Source: Multifurca ochricompacta (Eukaryota; Basidiomycota; Agaricomycetes; Russulales; Russulaceae). From it: 64,000 nucleotides of DNA. The translations under genes were made by a program, and so were the position numbers. The notes beneath the pieces were generated by a model that ran no database searches, was not told the origin of the DNA, and worked only from the letters and a program-made list of their open reading frames with translations. Positions within the stretch are counted from its first letter, which is position 1; each line of letters begins with the position of its first letter. This document shows positions 21,502 through 31,989 of this stretch, in pieces. The DNA lies in assembly GCA_022496185.1 (NCBI GenBank), contig WTXG01000085.1, positions 84,010-148,009 on the forward strand, read 5' to 3'.

Positions 21502-23212
21502 GTTTGGATACTATGTCTATCACAACAGAAGATACCAACTGGTAGAATATGACGATGAAAGAAGAGTTTGGTATTGTATCCAATACTCGGATAGCTGGAA
21601 CTCCTGGGTAACAACCAGACCTGCTCCACTGGAATTTAGACTAGGGCTGTGGAGAGATAACCCTCCCACCATTGTCACCAACTCAGAAAACAAAGAATTC
21701 ATAGAAGAAAGTAGTGAAGACACACCAGTATTAGCAGCAGCTACTGCCCTTGTTGCACCCAAAGTTGTCACAATCAGAGCCCCTGCATTGACAACTCCCA
21801 TGATATCTCTCCAATCTACATCCACTGTCACCAAACAAAAGATGTTGACTATTGCCGCACAGATCCCAGCACCAGCCCCTCCCCCTCCTCCTCCCCCATC
21901 CATCCCCACCATCAATACCCCAGGGAATCCACCATCGTCAGGATGACTCTCAGGAGTGCTCCCACAGACATTCACAGGGGATCACTCCCAGAGCAGGAAG
22001 TTTATGTTGGAGTTTATGACCTTCAGAAACTTCAATCACAATGTTCCCCAGATCATAAACCCCTTTCAACAAACCAACCTATTTCTCTCATTAGTCCAAG
22101 GGGAAGCAGTCAATGACTGGACTATGGAACAGCTGGAATGGCTGAATGACCAAGTAGAGGGTGGGAGCCCCACTATGAATGAAGGACTATGGGATGTAGT
22201 TGCCCAGTGATTTAAAGATGCCTACACTGATGGACAGGCAAAGCAGAAGGCAGCCCAGGAATTGAAGGGGCTGCAAATGGAGAAAGGGGACTTGGATGGC
22301 TACATTGCCAATTTCTGAAGTACAGCCAACCAAGCTGGGTATGATGTGGATGAGGAGGCAACCTTGGACCTCTTCTCCCAAGGACTCCTGAACCCACTAG
22401 TCAAAAATATTATCCAGTTCCACCACCCCCATAACTGGACTCAGTGGATCAATGCTGCACAATGACAGCAGCAGGATTATCTCAATTTCCAAACACATTT
22501 CAGAATCGAGACCAAGAAGGGAAAGACATGAGACCAATGGAAAGCAGCATTTGGGGTCAAGCCCACCTCCCAATGAGACCCAAACACCATGGATACATCT
22601 GCCAATAGGACCAGGGCCTGAGCCACACTCACAGAAGATGAGTGGCAGATGCTAATGAAAGAAGGGAGGTGTTTTTGATGCAAGGCTCAAGGACACATGT
22701 CACAAGACTGTCCCAAGAAAGGAGCACAAGTGGCTGAAGCTACTACCACCCCTGCCCCCATTTCCAATAACCCGTCCACCATAGACAAACAAAGGGAGGA
22801 AGAGAAAGCCCACAATATCTGGGCAAACATGATGAAGGAGAGCAAAGAAGTGCATGCCATCTTAGTCGAGAAGGCATTCACAAAGAAGGATTTTTGATTG
22901 GCTCAACCCCATCAGCCTGGGCACAAGCTTTACATGTAACCTCCATATATACTAGTTGCTTCAAATCTTTGAAAATACCAGTACATTTCGAAACTACACA
23001 GAAAATGGCTGATCATGACATCCTGATAGACTCAGGAGCCACCAACAACTTTATCAGCCCATGAATGGCAAGAACTATGGGCTTGGGAATGCTGGAACTT
23101 CCCCAAGAAAAGAATATCTGGAATATTGATGGAACAGCCAATCAGGCAGGAAAAATAATGCACTATACTGATCTGAATGTCCAAGTAGGAGAAAGGACAA
23201 AAGCCATTGGGA
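21502..23212 (+). pseudogene. G5 gypsy gag and protease fragment
   Basis: Starts abruptly at FGYYVYHNRRYQLVEY, so the 5' LTR and the first ~50 gag residues are lost at the palindrome edge. Continues with a proline run (PAPAPPPPPPPSIP), FTGDHSQSRKF, NDWTMEQLEWLND, a finger with one TGA (CF-stop-CKAQGHMSQDC) and the protease (DSGATNNFIS near 23030). It breaks after VGERTKAI at about 23212, where G8 sequence begins. Confidence 0.83.
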
Positions 23213-24416
23213 GGGTGTGAAGCTATGACAGTGGCAGTGGAGGCAAGGGATATGGATGGGAGAGTAGGAGGGGTTCTGAGGGTGATAGCACAAAGGGATT
23301 GTCCTACAGCTTCAAGAGACTGGGATACTTCCTCTTCATCCGAGGTGATAGAGGTAACAGGAAATTGAATGTGGTGGTTGTTAAGATAGATCCAAGCTGT
23401 ATGGGTGTCAGACCAACAGACTTCCTTTCTGTTGTATGTTCCATAGAATGTGTGGGGGTTAAGGTTGCTGATGAGGTCAATGTTAGGGAAATTACTGAGG
23501 TATTCATTTGCAGGAAGGATACAGCCATCTCAAAGGTGTTTCCAGTCACTTCCAAGAGTCTGAGTGTAGTAGTTGTCTCCTTTCCAAGTAGCAACAAAAG
23601 CACTGTCGTTGTAGTCAAAGATAGGGTGGGTAAAGCCAAAGGGGACTTAAGCTAGTTCTTCAGCAGTAAGAGGTCATTCTGAGGTCATTCAGAGTGGGTA
23701 CTAAGGTGGTATGTAGTCCACCCTTGGGCATTCCAGGCATAGTAGACTTGATAGGCTGGGTGAAGGACAGCACAGTCTAGATGATAGTTGCAGATGTTTC
23801 TGTGGATCCAGTAATACTCTTCAACTATTCCCAGGGCAGAGATAACAATGTGGAGTTGCCAAAGGAGGTTCTCAAAGTACAGGGGGTCTGTGGTGATACA
23901 ATTAGCTTCACTCAAGGGATGGTAGACATCAAGGTGATTGGCTCTTTGAGTTGCAAGCTGGGCAGAGCAATGAAGGTGGAATTCTTGTAGTTCACTGGGG
24001 TTTCAAGTGGGTAATGTCCCAGAGACATAGATATCTGTGATGGGGTAGATGTGGTTGACCAGGTGAACAATGGAAGGGGATCAGGACTGGGACTGATCTG
24101 ATTCTACAACTGGAAGGTTCAGGAAGGGTGTTGATGTTGAGGCAAGCTGGGTGGATGTTGGGGGAATGGGGGAATAGTTTAGATGGGCAAGGAAGGGTTC
24201 TGGGACAGGGGGAAGTGGTCACTCTGGTGGGGGTGCACTAGGACTGGGATGGGTTTGTGCCCTTTGCCTTCTGGAGGTGTGATGAGGGGCAGGTGTGGCT
24301 GGTGTATCATTACTGCTGCATCTTCTAGGGTTTCTTCTTCTATCTTGGGGGGAGTTGGACTGACTTCTTCTGTGTTGGGATGCCAGGTTGATAGCCCAGT
24401 CAGTAATACTAGCCAT
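23213..24416 (-). pseudogene. G8 ORF-C, unknown protein, C-terminus missing
   Basis: Starts MASITDWAINLASQHRRSQ with an Arg/Ser/Pro-rich basic N-terminus, then a folded-looking aromatic-rich part (WQLHIVISALGIVEEYYWIH; YYAWNAQGWTTYHLST; AFVATWKGDNYYTQTLGSDW). It is readable to the G5 junction through at least four TGA stops in Arg-like positions, one C-to-T stop and an 11-bp tandem duplication (near 23670-23690). I do not recognise it. Conserved reading despite stops implies a once-real protein, perhaps gag-like. Confidence 0.5.
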
Positions 24417-24578
24417 GATGCAAAGGAGTCTTTTATTTCTTTTCTCTACTTAGACTGAGTGATGCAAAGGTAAGTATGTATCAAAGGCTGAAGGCCTCCA
24501 CAGTACTATGCCTGGGGGGGTAGGAGGGGTTTCTGGGCAAAAGTTACAGGTACAAAGGTCAATATCACAGAGGCAATG

Positions 24579-25415
24579 TCATCTGGATACAGGAGAACTC
24601 TCTTCAAAGTCTGAGGTATTTTCTGTGGGAGTTTCAAGGTCAGACCAGGTGGTGGTGGTACCAATCAAGGCTGTCTGGATCTGGGTGAGACATTCTTCTT
24701 CCTGAGTGACTGCTGCAAGGGAAAGGGTGGGGAATGTGAGCTCCTCTGGTTCTGGGGAGGGGGAGAGTTCAGTGTAGGTGGGAAGGTAAGGGGGGTCTGT
24801 GAAGATGGGAGGGTTGACAAGGAATGGGCAATGGTTGCAAGAGGTAGTCTCCCAGTAATCAGCAGTCCACAGGTATTCAATTTGTATGCCTTCTGTTTCT
24901 ACTAGACACCAGCCAGAGGGGGAGGGAGCAGAGTGAAGGCGGATCTTGTCAAAGGTGAGGTTAATTCTTATGTGGTCCAAATGAAAGGTAGAGAGGTAAT
25001 AGAGATGTTCTCCTCTGAGCAAAAGTGTTTCAAGTTCTGGGATGTGAGGGGGAATGTGTTCTCTCCAAAGGTATTTGTCATTGACACAGACTAAGAGTGT
25101 TTCAAGGGGGTCCCCTGTGGAATGGGTAAGCTGAGCAAGATGCCAGTAAAGAAGTTGGTGTTGGGAGTCTCGGGGAATGCTCTGGCAAGGTCCAGACAGG
25201 AATTGATTGTACTGGGTTTGAGTGAGAACTTGCCCAAATGGGAGGAGGAGACAGAGGGGTAGATAGATGGTATCAACATCACACCAGCCTTCTGCCTGTC
25301 TGTCGTCATGGAGGGTGCTGATGAGGGGTTCTGGGTACAAGAGGGCAAGCTGGGCTTCTCTGTGAAGCTGGAAGAGGTGGTCAAACTGTCTTTGGACTCA
25401 TCAGAGGCGGTCTTC
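24579..25415 (-). pseudogene. G8 ORF-B, unknown protein
   Basis: About 250-280 residues, Leu/His/Tyr-rich in the first two thirds (LLYWHLAQLTHSTGDPLETLL; LYYLSTFHLDHIRINLTFD), with an acidic Ser/Thr/Pro-rich tail (SPSPEPEELTFPTL ... TENTSDFEE). Two TGAs precede it in frame, after an ATG about 12 codons further upstream that follows the ORF-A stop by 3 nt. No motif recognised. Confidence 0.45.
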
Positions 25416-25439
25416 TCTTTCTGTGGGGAAAGACATGTT

Positions 25440-26501
25440 TTAGAGGTTGATATCAAAGTCTATGTCTTCAAAGCAAGGGTACCCATCTGAAGGGTGTATG
25501 GGAAGGGCAGGGAGGGGGTTGGTGGGTAGATGAACAGGGGAAACAAAAGGAACAAGCTCCAGGTGGTCTCTAAGTATGTCTTGTACTGTAAAGTACCTTT
25601 CTTCTACTAGGACCCCAATGTCAGTGAAGCTAAGGGTGCCAAACAAAGAGATAAAGCATCCATCCAGAAGATCAAAGCCTTGGAGCAGTACTCTAGCTCC
25701 ACTGAAGACATCCTGGAGTTCTGGGGAAAGGGAGCAATGAAGGCAGGCAATGGAAGTGTTCCAGGAATAAACAAGAAGGCCTTTGGGGAAGGTAAGAATG
25801 TTGGGGGCCAAGTACCATACTTTGGCACAGAGATTGATGTTTACAAAGTGGGAGGGGGGGTAATGAATGGAATGAAGAAAGCAATCAATATGAGGGTGAA
25901 TAGGAACAATATGGAAGTGAGGAAAGTGGAAAGAAATGAGCACACCAGGAAGGTAATTAGCTCTATGCTCAAGCATGTCCAGGAAGCAGGGGTACTGGTC
26001 AAAGAAGCTGGCCTCCCTAGAAAACTGACTGGGCACCCAAGATTCTTGATTACCATCAATTGAATGGTAGATAAGAAACTGGTGAGGGTTGGTTGGATGA
26101 TCAGGGCACACAGGACAATGAAGGTGAAGAGCAGGAGGTGCTGGAAGATGGTCAGAGCCAGGGTGGTGAGGGGAGAGGGCATTTGCAGTGGTGGGAGGGG
26201 GTGGGGCAGGGGTTGGAAGGCAAATATAGCAAGGAGGGGGGGTGCCAAAGGTGTTGGATGTGTTCAGAAGACCTGGGGGAACAAGGGGAGGCAGTTGGAG
26301 GGTGGGGGAGGGCACAGGTAGAGGATGGAGCTCTGGTAGCTCAAGAGGAGGCAAAATCAACAAAGGAGGAGCTGGAGATGCTGTGGCAGCTGCCTCTACC
26401 AAGGCAGTGAAGTTAATGGTGTGCTGGGCACCAGGAAAATTGTAGGGGGGGGAGGCTGCTTGATCCGAAGGGTAGGATGAAGGGGAGCTGTTCTGGGACA
26501 C
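25440..26501 (-). CDS. G8 ORF-A, proline-rich unknown protein
   Basis: An uninterrupted frame of about 353 codons. Residues 1-120 are Pro/Leu-rich and probably disordered; the remainder is His/Phe/Leu-rich with WYLAPNILTFPKGLLVYSW and ends FEDIDFDINL. No in-frame ATG at the N-terminus (GTG at the edge), so the start is unknown. It lies 35 nt inside the primer site, the position of gag in the other elements. Possibly a divergent gag; no zinc knuckle seen. Confidence 0.5.
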   Translation of the reverse strand: MSQNSSPSSYPSDQAASPPYNFPGAQHTINFTALVEAAATASPAPPLLILPPLELPELHPLPVPSPTLQLPPLVPPGLLNTSNTFGTPPPCYICLPTPAPPPPTTANALSPHHPGSDHLPAPPALHLHCPVCPDHPTNPHQFLIYHSIDGNQESWVPSQFSREASFFDQYPCFLDMLEHRANYLPGVLISFHFPHFHIVPIHPHIDCFLHSIHYPPSHFVNINLCAKVWYLAPNILTFPKGLLVYSWNTSIACLHCSLSPELQDVFSGARVLLQGFDLLDGCFISLFGTLSFTDIGVLVEERYFTVQDILRDHLELVPFVSPVHLPTNPLPALPIHPSDGYPCFEDIDFDINL

Positions 26502-26535
26502 TAGGGCACTTGTCAGTCACTATCTGCTGCAAAGG

Positions 26536-26545
26536 AGACTGTCCA
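26536..26545 (-). promoter_or_regulatory. G8 self-primer binding site
   Basis: Minus strand TGGACAGTCT, two bases inside the LTR end. It is the exact complement of AGACTGTCCA (plus 26736-26745) lying 35 bp after the LTR TATA box (TATATAAA, plus 26773-26780). Confidence 0.62.
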
Positions 26546-27053
26546 AATGTTACAACTCACTGTTGACTGTCTGGACAGTGGGTTGTATGCAAGGGGGATG
26601 ATCTGGAAGTGGGGCAAGAGATGAGAGTGAGGGTGAAAGTGCAGGGAGACAAAGTGAACAGCTCAAGGACAAGGGGTGAGAAGCCTTCCACAAGGTGGGG
26701 CTAATCTCCTAGGCAATAAGGTACCAGATCACAAGTGGACAGTCTGGAGCTGTCCATTCTATTCCAAAAGGGTTTATATACATAACTACAACTGGGACTT
26801 TGGTCTGTGCACCACTTTAGGGGAGGTTAATTTCGCTCTAACTCCCCACTATCCACCAATGAGAATAGCCCCACTTTTGGGCTTAGAAATCTGCAGTCTG
26901 CAGTCCACAGTTTGTGGACTGCTGTTTAGGCATTGTGGGGGGCTGTTAATACTCTTCTCACACCTCTCCAATTTGGCAGGAGTCCAGCCCTGGTCTGGAC
27001 CGGCCTTCTTCTGGTCTTAATCTAGGGTTATCTTCATTTCTGAGGGTTCTGCA

Positions 27054-27566
27054 TGTCAAACAATCATGCTGCTGGTTATACTGACTGTGGTTAGTAGCGT
27101 GTGAGGCTAAAAGACAAGTTTAACTTCAGAGGAAGAAGAACTCTGTAATACTATACTACTGACCTAAAAGACAAGTTTACTACACAGAGTATGTTAGTCA
27201 AAGGAAAAGTAGAGAGTAAAGTAAAGACGACTTACACTTCAGAGGAAGAAGAACTCTGAAGTGTAAAGGACGAAACAGACACCCTTATATACCCATAGGG
27301 GCCAGGGGAAATGGTCTGTGCGCACTGGGAATAAGTCCACAAGTGCCGGACAATAAACAGAGAGGGATAAAGGCCATTGGCCAATGAGATATCACATGCT
27401 TACTGCACATTACTAAGTCCATCACTAATCAGCTGAGTAAGGTGAGAAAGAAATGTAATAAAGATAACATAAAAAGTCCGATACTCCGGAATCTAATCTA
27501 ATCTAATCTACAGCTGAAGCGAACCTTAGATGCCTGAAGCATCTCCAGACACGTCCTGTGTCAACA
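27054..27566 (-). repeat. Solo copia-A-family LTR (513 bp)
   Basis: Plus-strand TGTCAAACAA ... TGTGTCAACA, flanked by a perfect duplication CTGCA (27049-27053, 27567-27571). Carries the leader intron (27180-27235) and spliced copy (27107-27144), with its own version of the variable segment (TTCTTCTTC) in both units. Confidence 0.92.
27107..27258 (-). other. LTR leader intron and its spliced copy (27 kb solo LTR)
   Basis: On the minus strand the leader parts flank a 56-bp intron (27180-27235, GTAAGT ... CTAAC ... TGTGTAG). The downstream unit 27107-27144 equals the joined parts exactly, including the copy-specific TTCTTCTTC and TAAACTTGTCTTTTAG segments. Confidence 0.85.
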
Positions 27567-27632
27567 CTGCAGGGTTTCTGGGAGCATCCAGAGATTTCTA
27601 GGGGGTCAGGAGGTTTCTAGGGTGTCAGTTCA

Positions 27633-28091
27633 TGACAAAGACCTTCCACAAGGTAGAAAGGCTGTAAAGTCCAAGTGGGTCTTTAAATTGAAAGCAGATG
27701 GACATTTTCATGCTAGCCTAGTAGCAAAAGGGTTCACCCAAATAGAGGGGGTGGACTTTGATGAAACTTTCTCCCCAGTTGCCAGATTTGAGTCTCTCAG
27801 ACTATTATTAGTGTTGGCTGCACTTGAGGATTGGGAAATCCACCAGATGGATGTCAAATTGGCATTCCTACATGGTGACCTGGATGAGGAGATTTATATG
27901 GAGCAACCAGTTGGTTTCATCATTGCTGGACAAGAGTCCAAAGTTTGTAGGCTACAGAAGGCTCTGTATGGCCTCAAACAAGCTTCCCAAGCATGGAACT
28001 TGCAATTCCATGCAGTTCTCAATGAACTGAGCTTTACTTGGACATACTCTGATGCAGGAGTATATGTGTATCATCACCAAGAGGGGGATGG
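27633..28091 (+). pseudogene. Copia A reverse transcriptase, N-terminal part
   Basis: KAVKSKWVFKLKADG, LVAKGFTQIEGVDFDETFSPVA, IHQMDVKLAFLHGDLDEEIYMEQP and KALYGLKQASQAWN are classic Ty1/copia RT blocks. The upstream half of the element (LTR, gag, integrase) is absent, replaced by G8. The frame is interrupted in HHQEGDG at about 28091. Confidence 0.88.
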
Positions 28092-28726
28092 TTCACTTTG
28101 GAGAGAATAGACTATAGATAGGGGGTACCAGTGTTAGTCTGGTATGGCAAGCTGAATTTGCCAGTACAGTTGGCAATAGCACAGAAATTGACCTAAGAGC
28201 AGAGTGAGTGCAAGTAAGAGTAAAAGCAATTGTTAAGTTTGCTTTTGTGAGAACTAAGTTGAAGCAAGCAGTTGGATGGGATGGATGGAAACTGGATAAT
28301 GATTCTGAACAAACTACTAAGGTTTTTATACATTTTAGCTATAGGAGTAAATATAGGAGACATAAGACAGTAAAGTTGAAACTGAAGGCCAAAGATCTGG
28401 CCAGAGGGGCATACAATGTAAACTACAAGTCAATCAGAATGAAATGCAAGGCAAAGAATGCAAGACAAAGGGGCATGTGAAAGGAGTGGAACTGTAATGT
28501 ACAACTGTAATGGTTTTAGTCATGCTTGCATAAAATCAAAACAAAATAAGATGATAATGGAGATAAGAAATGTGTTTACTCTTCTGAACATAAAACTATA
28601 ATTTTGAAGTAATCTTGAGTAGCTGTGAATGAACACAGTGATAATCTTGTGTCTGAGTGCAATCTTGACACTCCTAAGATCCTTCTCCTCTGGCCGGGCT
28701 GGTCTGTCTGGAATCTGCAATGCAGC
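28092..28726. other. Unidentified ~635-bp insert in copia A RT
   Basis: Separates EGDG from TLFIILYVDD in an otherwise continuous RT. A 90-codon Lys-rich frame (28208-28480) lies inside but resembles nothing I know. No clear terminal repeats or duplication were found, so element type and exact edges are uncertain. Confidence 0.5.
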
Positions 28727-28954
28727 ACACTTTTCATCATTTTATATGTTGATGACATTGCTATACTTGGGTCCTCCACTAAGAAGATTCAATGGCTGAA
28801 GGACTCTCTATCTAGCCAATATGAGATGACTGATCTTGGTGAAATCCAGTCCTACCTTGGAGTTAACATCACCAGGGATTGTCCTAACAAGACACTGGAT
28901 ATAGACCAGACAGCCTATGTATCCTCAATAGTTGAGAGGTTTGGAATGGGGGAT
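28727..28954 (+). pseudogene. Copia A reverse transcriptase, catalytic part
   Basis: Contains intact YVDD (28745-28756) and YEMTDLGEIQSYLGVNITRD. Interrupted by G6 in ERFGMGD; coding resumes at 36135. Confidence 0.88.
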
Positions 28955-29470
28955 TGTCACAGTTAGGTGCGGAACTGTGTCGGGGTCAGACGGGAGCAAG
29001 TCTTCCAAGTCAAGGCAAGATTCAAGGTTACAATATAGTTCTGGTCAAGCCCACAACGAAGTTGAAGGGCGCGCGCGCGAGAGTCGAGGTCAATGGCAGA
29101 GACGCTCAGTCCTGCAACAAGTTCTTATGACAAAGGCTCTCCAAGTTGCATCTTGGAGAGTTCAAGGGGGGAGAGGTCTTTAGTAGAGGGATTCTAGAGA
29201 AGTCAAAGCACCTTGGATTGGACACAAGAGAACAGACTTAGTCTGTCTCTCTACTCTAGTAGGTCCTTAAGTACATGTGGAGTAGCTATGTCATAGTATA
29301 GAGAAGATTCTAGTACTATGAAGTAATGTCTAGAGGTTGCGCAGTAGAACATACTAGACTCCAGTAGAGGGAGGAGTTGGATCCTCAGTAAGCAGTATTG
29401 AAACAAGAAAGGTATGATGAAAATGTATAGTCCACTGTCTAACTGAAACAAGGCCCCTTTATCTGTCACA
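28955..29470 (-). repeat. G6 3' LTR
   Basis: Plus-strand TGTCACAGTT ... TATCTGTCACA; self-primer motif AAGTCTGTTCT on the minus strand (plus 29229-29239). A polypurine tract complement (TCACCCCTTTTG) follows at 29471. Confidence 0.9.
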
Positions 29471-29499
29471 TCACCCCTTTTGTATCGTCCAGCTTGCCC

Positions 29500-30579
29500 T
29501 CAAGCTCGAGTGTGTTCATCATAGGCAATCATGTGTGGTGGTAGGAGGAGACGGCGGCAGGAACGGGGGCGATGTGTACTTCCAACTCCACCAGCCTGTA
29601 AGATAGCACAGAGTTCTGGGGTGGGGGCAAAGGTCGTGGCTTCCTCTGGGCTAGGGATGTCACTCCAATTGGGTGCATGGACATAGGTTAGATATGGGAA
29701 GAGGCGATAGTAGACGTCACAATGAGACATGGCATGTACTGCCTCTTGGATCTCCAGTTGGGCTTGGGTGGCTTGCCGTCTCCAGTGGGCCAGTTCAAGA
29801 AATGCTCCTTCTAGGCTTCGGGATGCTTGGTGGTATCTGGCAACCTCTGCCCAAGCACCAGGGTCTTGGAGTTCATCTAGTGCTTGGCTAACCACTGGTG
29901 TGAAATCAGCATCTGGGTCAAAGAGGCATTGTTGGAATGGTGTGAGGACTGGGTTTGGGGTGTGAGGGTGGTGTGGAAAGGGCTGGGCATGAAGAGGAAA
30001 TTGAAACATGGGTTCCTGGGCACCCATGGTGCAGACAACAGTTGGATTGTCCTGTTGGAAGTCATAAGCAATGTAATGTGCAATCCTTCGGTGTCCTTGT
30101 GAGTCTGTGATATAGTGGTGAAAGTAATGATGGTCATTATGGATGTGGTTGCAAAAGAATGGAATGCCTGGATGGGAGTAAGGGATTGGGGAGCGACAGA
30201 TTATGGAGGCATCTCTTGGTAGCTGTTCCAGATCTGGTGTCCTTGGGCTAGAGTCCCCCTCAGTAGTAGTGGCTTCCAGATGTGCCCGAGTGTTACATAG
30301 CACAGTAAGTACCTGAGTACGCACTTCTGGGTCTAGGTGGTCTCCTGCAGTGGCAGTTAAGTGGATGGCATTGGTCAGTGTCTGGACAGGGTTGTCATCC
30401 ATAGTAAATGAGAAGTGTGAAGGTGGGGTTGACGAAGCTGGTGTGGTGGGGAGTGTGGGTGCAACCTGTGGAAACTTTAGGGCACCCAGGTTTGCCACAT
30501 CAGCTGCAACAGTGGCCAACTGTTCTCGGATGGTGGGGTTTAGAGTGGTGAGTGAGTGTGGAACAGTGGTGGGCAACAA
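29500..30579 (-). CDS. G6 third ORF, unknown 359-residue protein
   Basis: An open frame with no internal stop in an otherwise broken element. N-terminal ~110 residues are Thr/Pro-rich with helical stretches (TIREQLATVAADVANLGAL). The middle is His/Phe/Tyr-rich (NDHHYFHHYITDSQGHRRI). The C-terminal half is helical (ARYHQASRSLEGAFLELAHW) and ends in a basic RPRSCRRLLLPP segment. The start lies upstream, possibly after a frameshift near 30600 from the basic segment LARTKRTTRLFSPRKG. It sits where G1-G3 have their zinc-knuckle ORF but has no cysteine fingers. Function unknown. Confidence 0.55.
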   Translation of the reverse strand: MLPTTVPHSLTTLNPTIREQLATVAADVANLGALKFPQVAPTLPTTPASSTPPSHFSFTMDDNPVQTLTNAIHLTATAGDHLDPEVRTQVLTVLCNTRAHLEATTTEGDSSPRTPDLEQLPRDASIICRSPIPYSHPGIPFFCNHIHNDHHYFHHYITDSQGHRRIAHYIAYDFQQDNPTVVCTMGAQEPMFQFPLHAQPFPHHPHTPNPVLTPFQQCLFDPDADFTPVVSQALDELQDPGAWAEVARYHQASRSLEGAFLELAHWRRQATQAQLEIQEAVHAMSHCDVYYRLFPYLTYVHAPNWSDIPSPEEATTFAPTPELCAILQAGGVGSTHRPRSCRRLLLPPHMIAYDEHTRA

Positions 30580-30735
30580 GTAGTAGACATTCTTGGTCCT
30601 GGTTTGATGCCCTTGCGTGGAGAGAAGAGGCGGGTAGTTCGTTTAGTGCGAGCCAGGATGGGGAAGGGTGTATATGTGGAGCAAGAAAAAGAATGGAGAG
30701 GCAAAAAGTGGGGAAGCAGCGTGATTACCCCCCAC

Positions 30736-31800
30736 TTAAGGGTGGTGTCGACCCTGACACCTAGAAAGGGCATCATAGTACTGTTTGACAAGGACAGGGG
30801 CATGGCAGTCAGAACTATCGACCCAAGAGTTTTCACTGGCAGGATAGCCGACCCAACTGACAAGGAATTGGAGCTTCTTAGATTTCCCAAAGAGCCAGTG
30901 ATTTAGAATGGCTGCCACTTCAAACTCTTCTTCCTGATTAACAATATCAGGTGGGGGTCTGAGGTAATTGGGGCCATGTGCATCTGTTTCCAGATAGGGA
31001 GACAAAAGATCAATATGAAACACATTATGGATATTCATGTGGGAAGGCAGGGACAGGCGATAAGCTACAGGGGAGACACAGTCCAGGATTCGGAAGGGAC
31101 CGTAGTGGCGAGGGGCTAGCTTAGCGGATGGGAAATGTGTCTTCAAATTTTTTCCTTTCGAGCCAAACCTGCATGCCCATGCCGAGCGGTGGGCATGTCG
31201 GCAGGGGTGTGGGAGCTCGGAAAGCAAGTTCTGCGTGAGCTCGTGCATTCGTAGGTCGCGGAGACGGATGTCAACCTGAGGAACGCTTGACTTTGACAGT
31301 TGGCCGTTCCAATCAAATGAAATGCCGTGGATTAGTTGTGTGGTGACAGTTTGGATTTGTCATGTATCCATGAATTGTGGACGAATTCTGCTAGCGCAAG
31401 TAATCCGGCCATCAATGTTGATTTCACCCAGCCAAAGACGGAGATACTGTTCGAGCCAGAGATTCATGGCTCGCTCGAGCTGTCTGTCCAGGGGTGGAAT
31501 GCGGTTGATAGGTTTTGAAGATGTTCAATACACGGGCGAGTTCACAAGAAAAGTGGGAGGTAAACCAGGGGGTCGCGATCAGAGATGACATGCTTAGGGA
31601 TGCCAAAGATTGGAAGACATGTCTGTAATACAGGGTAGTGACTCCTTCACCAGAGATATTTTTGAGCAGGGAATGAATATCGCTGATTTCAAACAGCCTT
31701 GATGACAATCGTAAGCACTGCATCATAGCGTCCTGAGGGCGGGAGATCGGTGATAAGGTCCATTGCTACATATTGAAATGGGCCAGCTGAGGTCGGCATG
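30736..31800 (-). pseudogene. G6 integrase and chromodomain
   Basis: Core fragments (GEGVTTLYYRHVFQSL; LNIFKTYQPHSTPGQTARASHESLAR) are frame-shifted. The C-terminal 170 codons (31248-30736) are open: APRHYGPFRILDCVSPVAYRLSLPSHMNIHNVFHIDLLSPY, then a chromodomain (EEEFEVAAILNHW; KLQFLVSWVGYPASENSWV). Confidence 0.82.
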
Positions 31801-31989
31801 TCGAATGGAAATAGTGGGGCTTTCTTAGTTAGCTTTGGTTTACTTTCCTGACATTTGGCACAACCCTGGATGTAATCTCAGACAAATTCTTTCAGGCCAT
31901 TGCCTTTGTATTCCGTTAGCACCTTTCTTATAGTCTTCTGATTCCTGGATGTCCTGCTAGAACGTGGTCGTGATGACGAGAGAGGATCT

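Larger units (their letters stand above)
23213..27632 (-). mobile_element. Truncated LTR retroelement G8 with three unknown ORFs
   Basis: A minus-strand LTR (26548 to about 27632, split by a solo copia LTR) is followed inward by a self-primer site and three successive reading frames. It is cut off at 23213 with no 3' LTR. No RT or integrase remains, so its class rests on the LTR, the primer pairing and the TATA spacing. The right edge against copia A is approximate. Confidence 0.6.
26548..27632 (-). repeat. G8 LTR split by a solo copia LTR
   Basis: Plus-strand start TGTTACAACTC; right end about 27632 (GTCAGTTCA), inferred from where copia A coding begins. Minus-strand promoter signals are ATTGG (near 26860), TATATAAA and the self-primer RNA start. 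About 567 bp without the solo LTR and its duplication. Confidence 0.55.

Noticed and set aside
23213..26501. Host genes in the G8 region
   Set aside because: The ORFs lie directly behind an LTR and self-primer site with LTR-like spacing and show transposon-type TGA decay; no known host domain is recognisable.
26501..27053. Promoter of a host gene with CCAAT and TATA boxes
   Set aside because: TG...CA-type edges and the primer-site complement indicate an LTR.
27054..27566. 5' LTR of copia A
   Set aside because: It is in the opposite orientation to copia A and has its own perfect CTGCA duplication, so it is an independent solo LTR.
29251..29469. 72-residue ORF duplicated in both G6 LTRs
   Set aside because: It lies within LTR regulatory sequence and simply reflects LTR identity; no coding signal.
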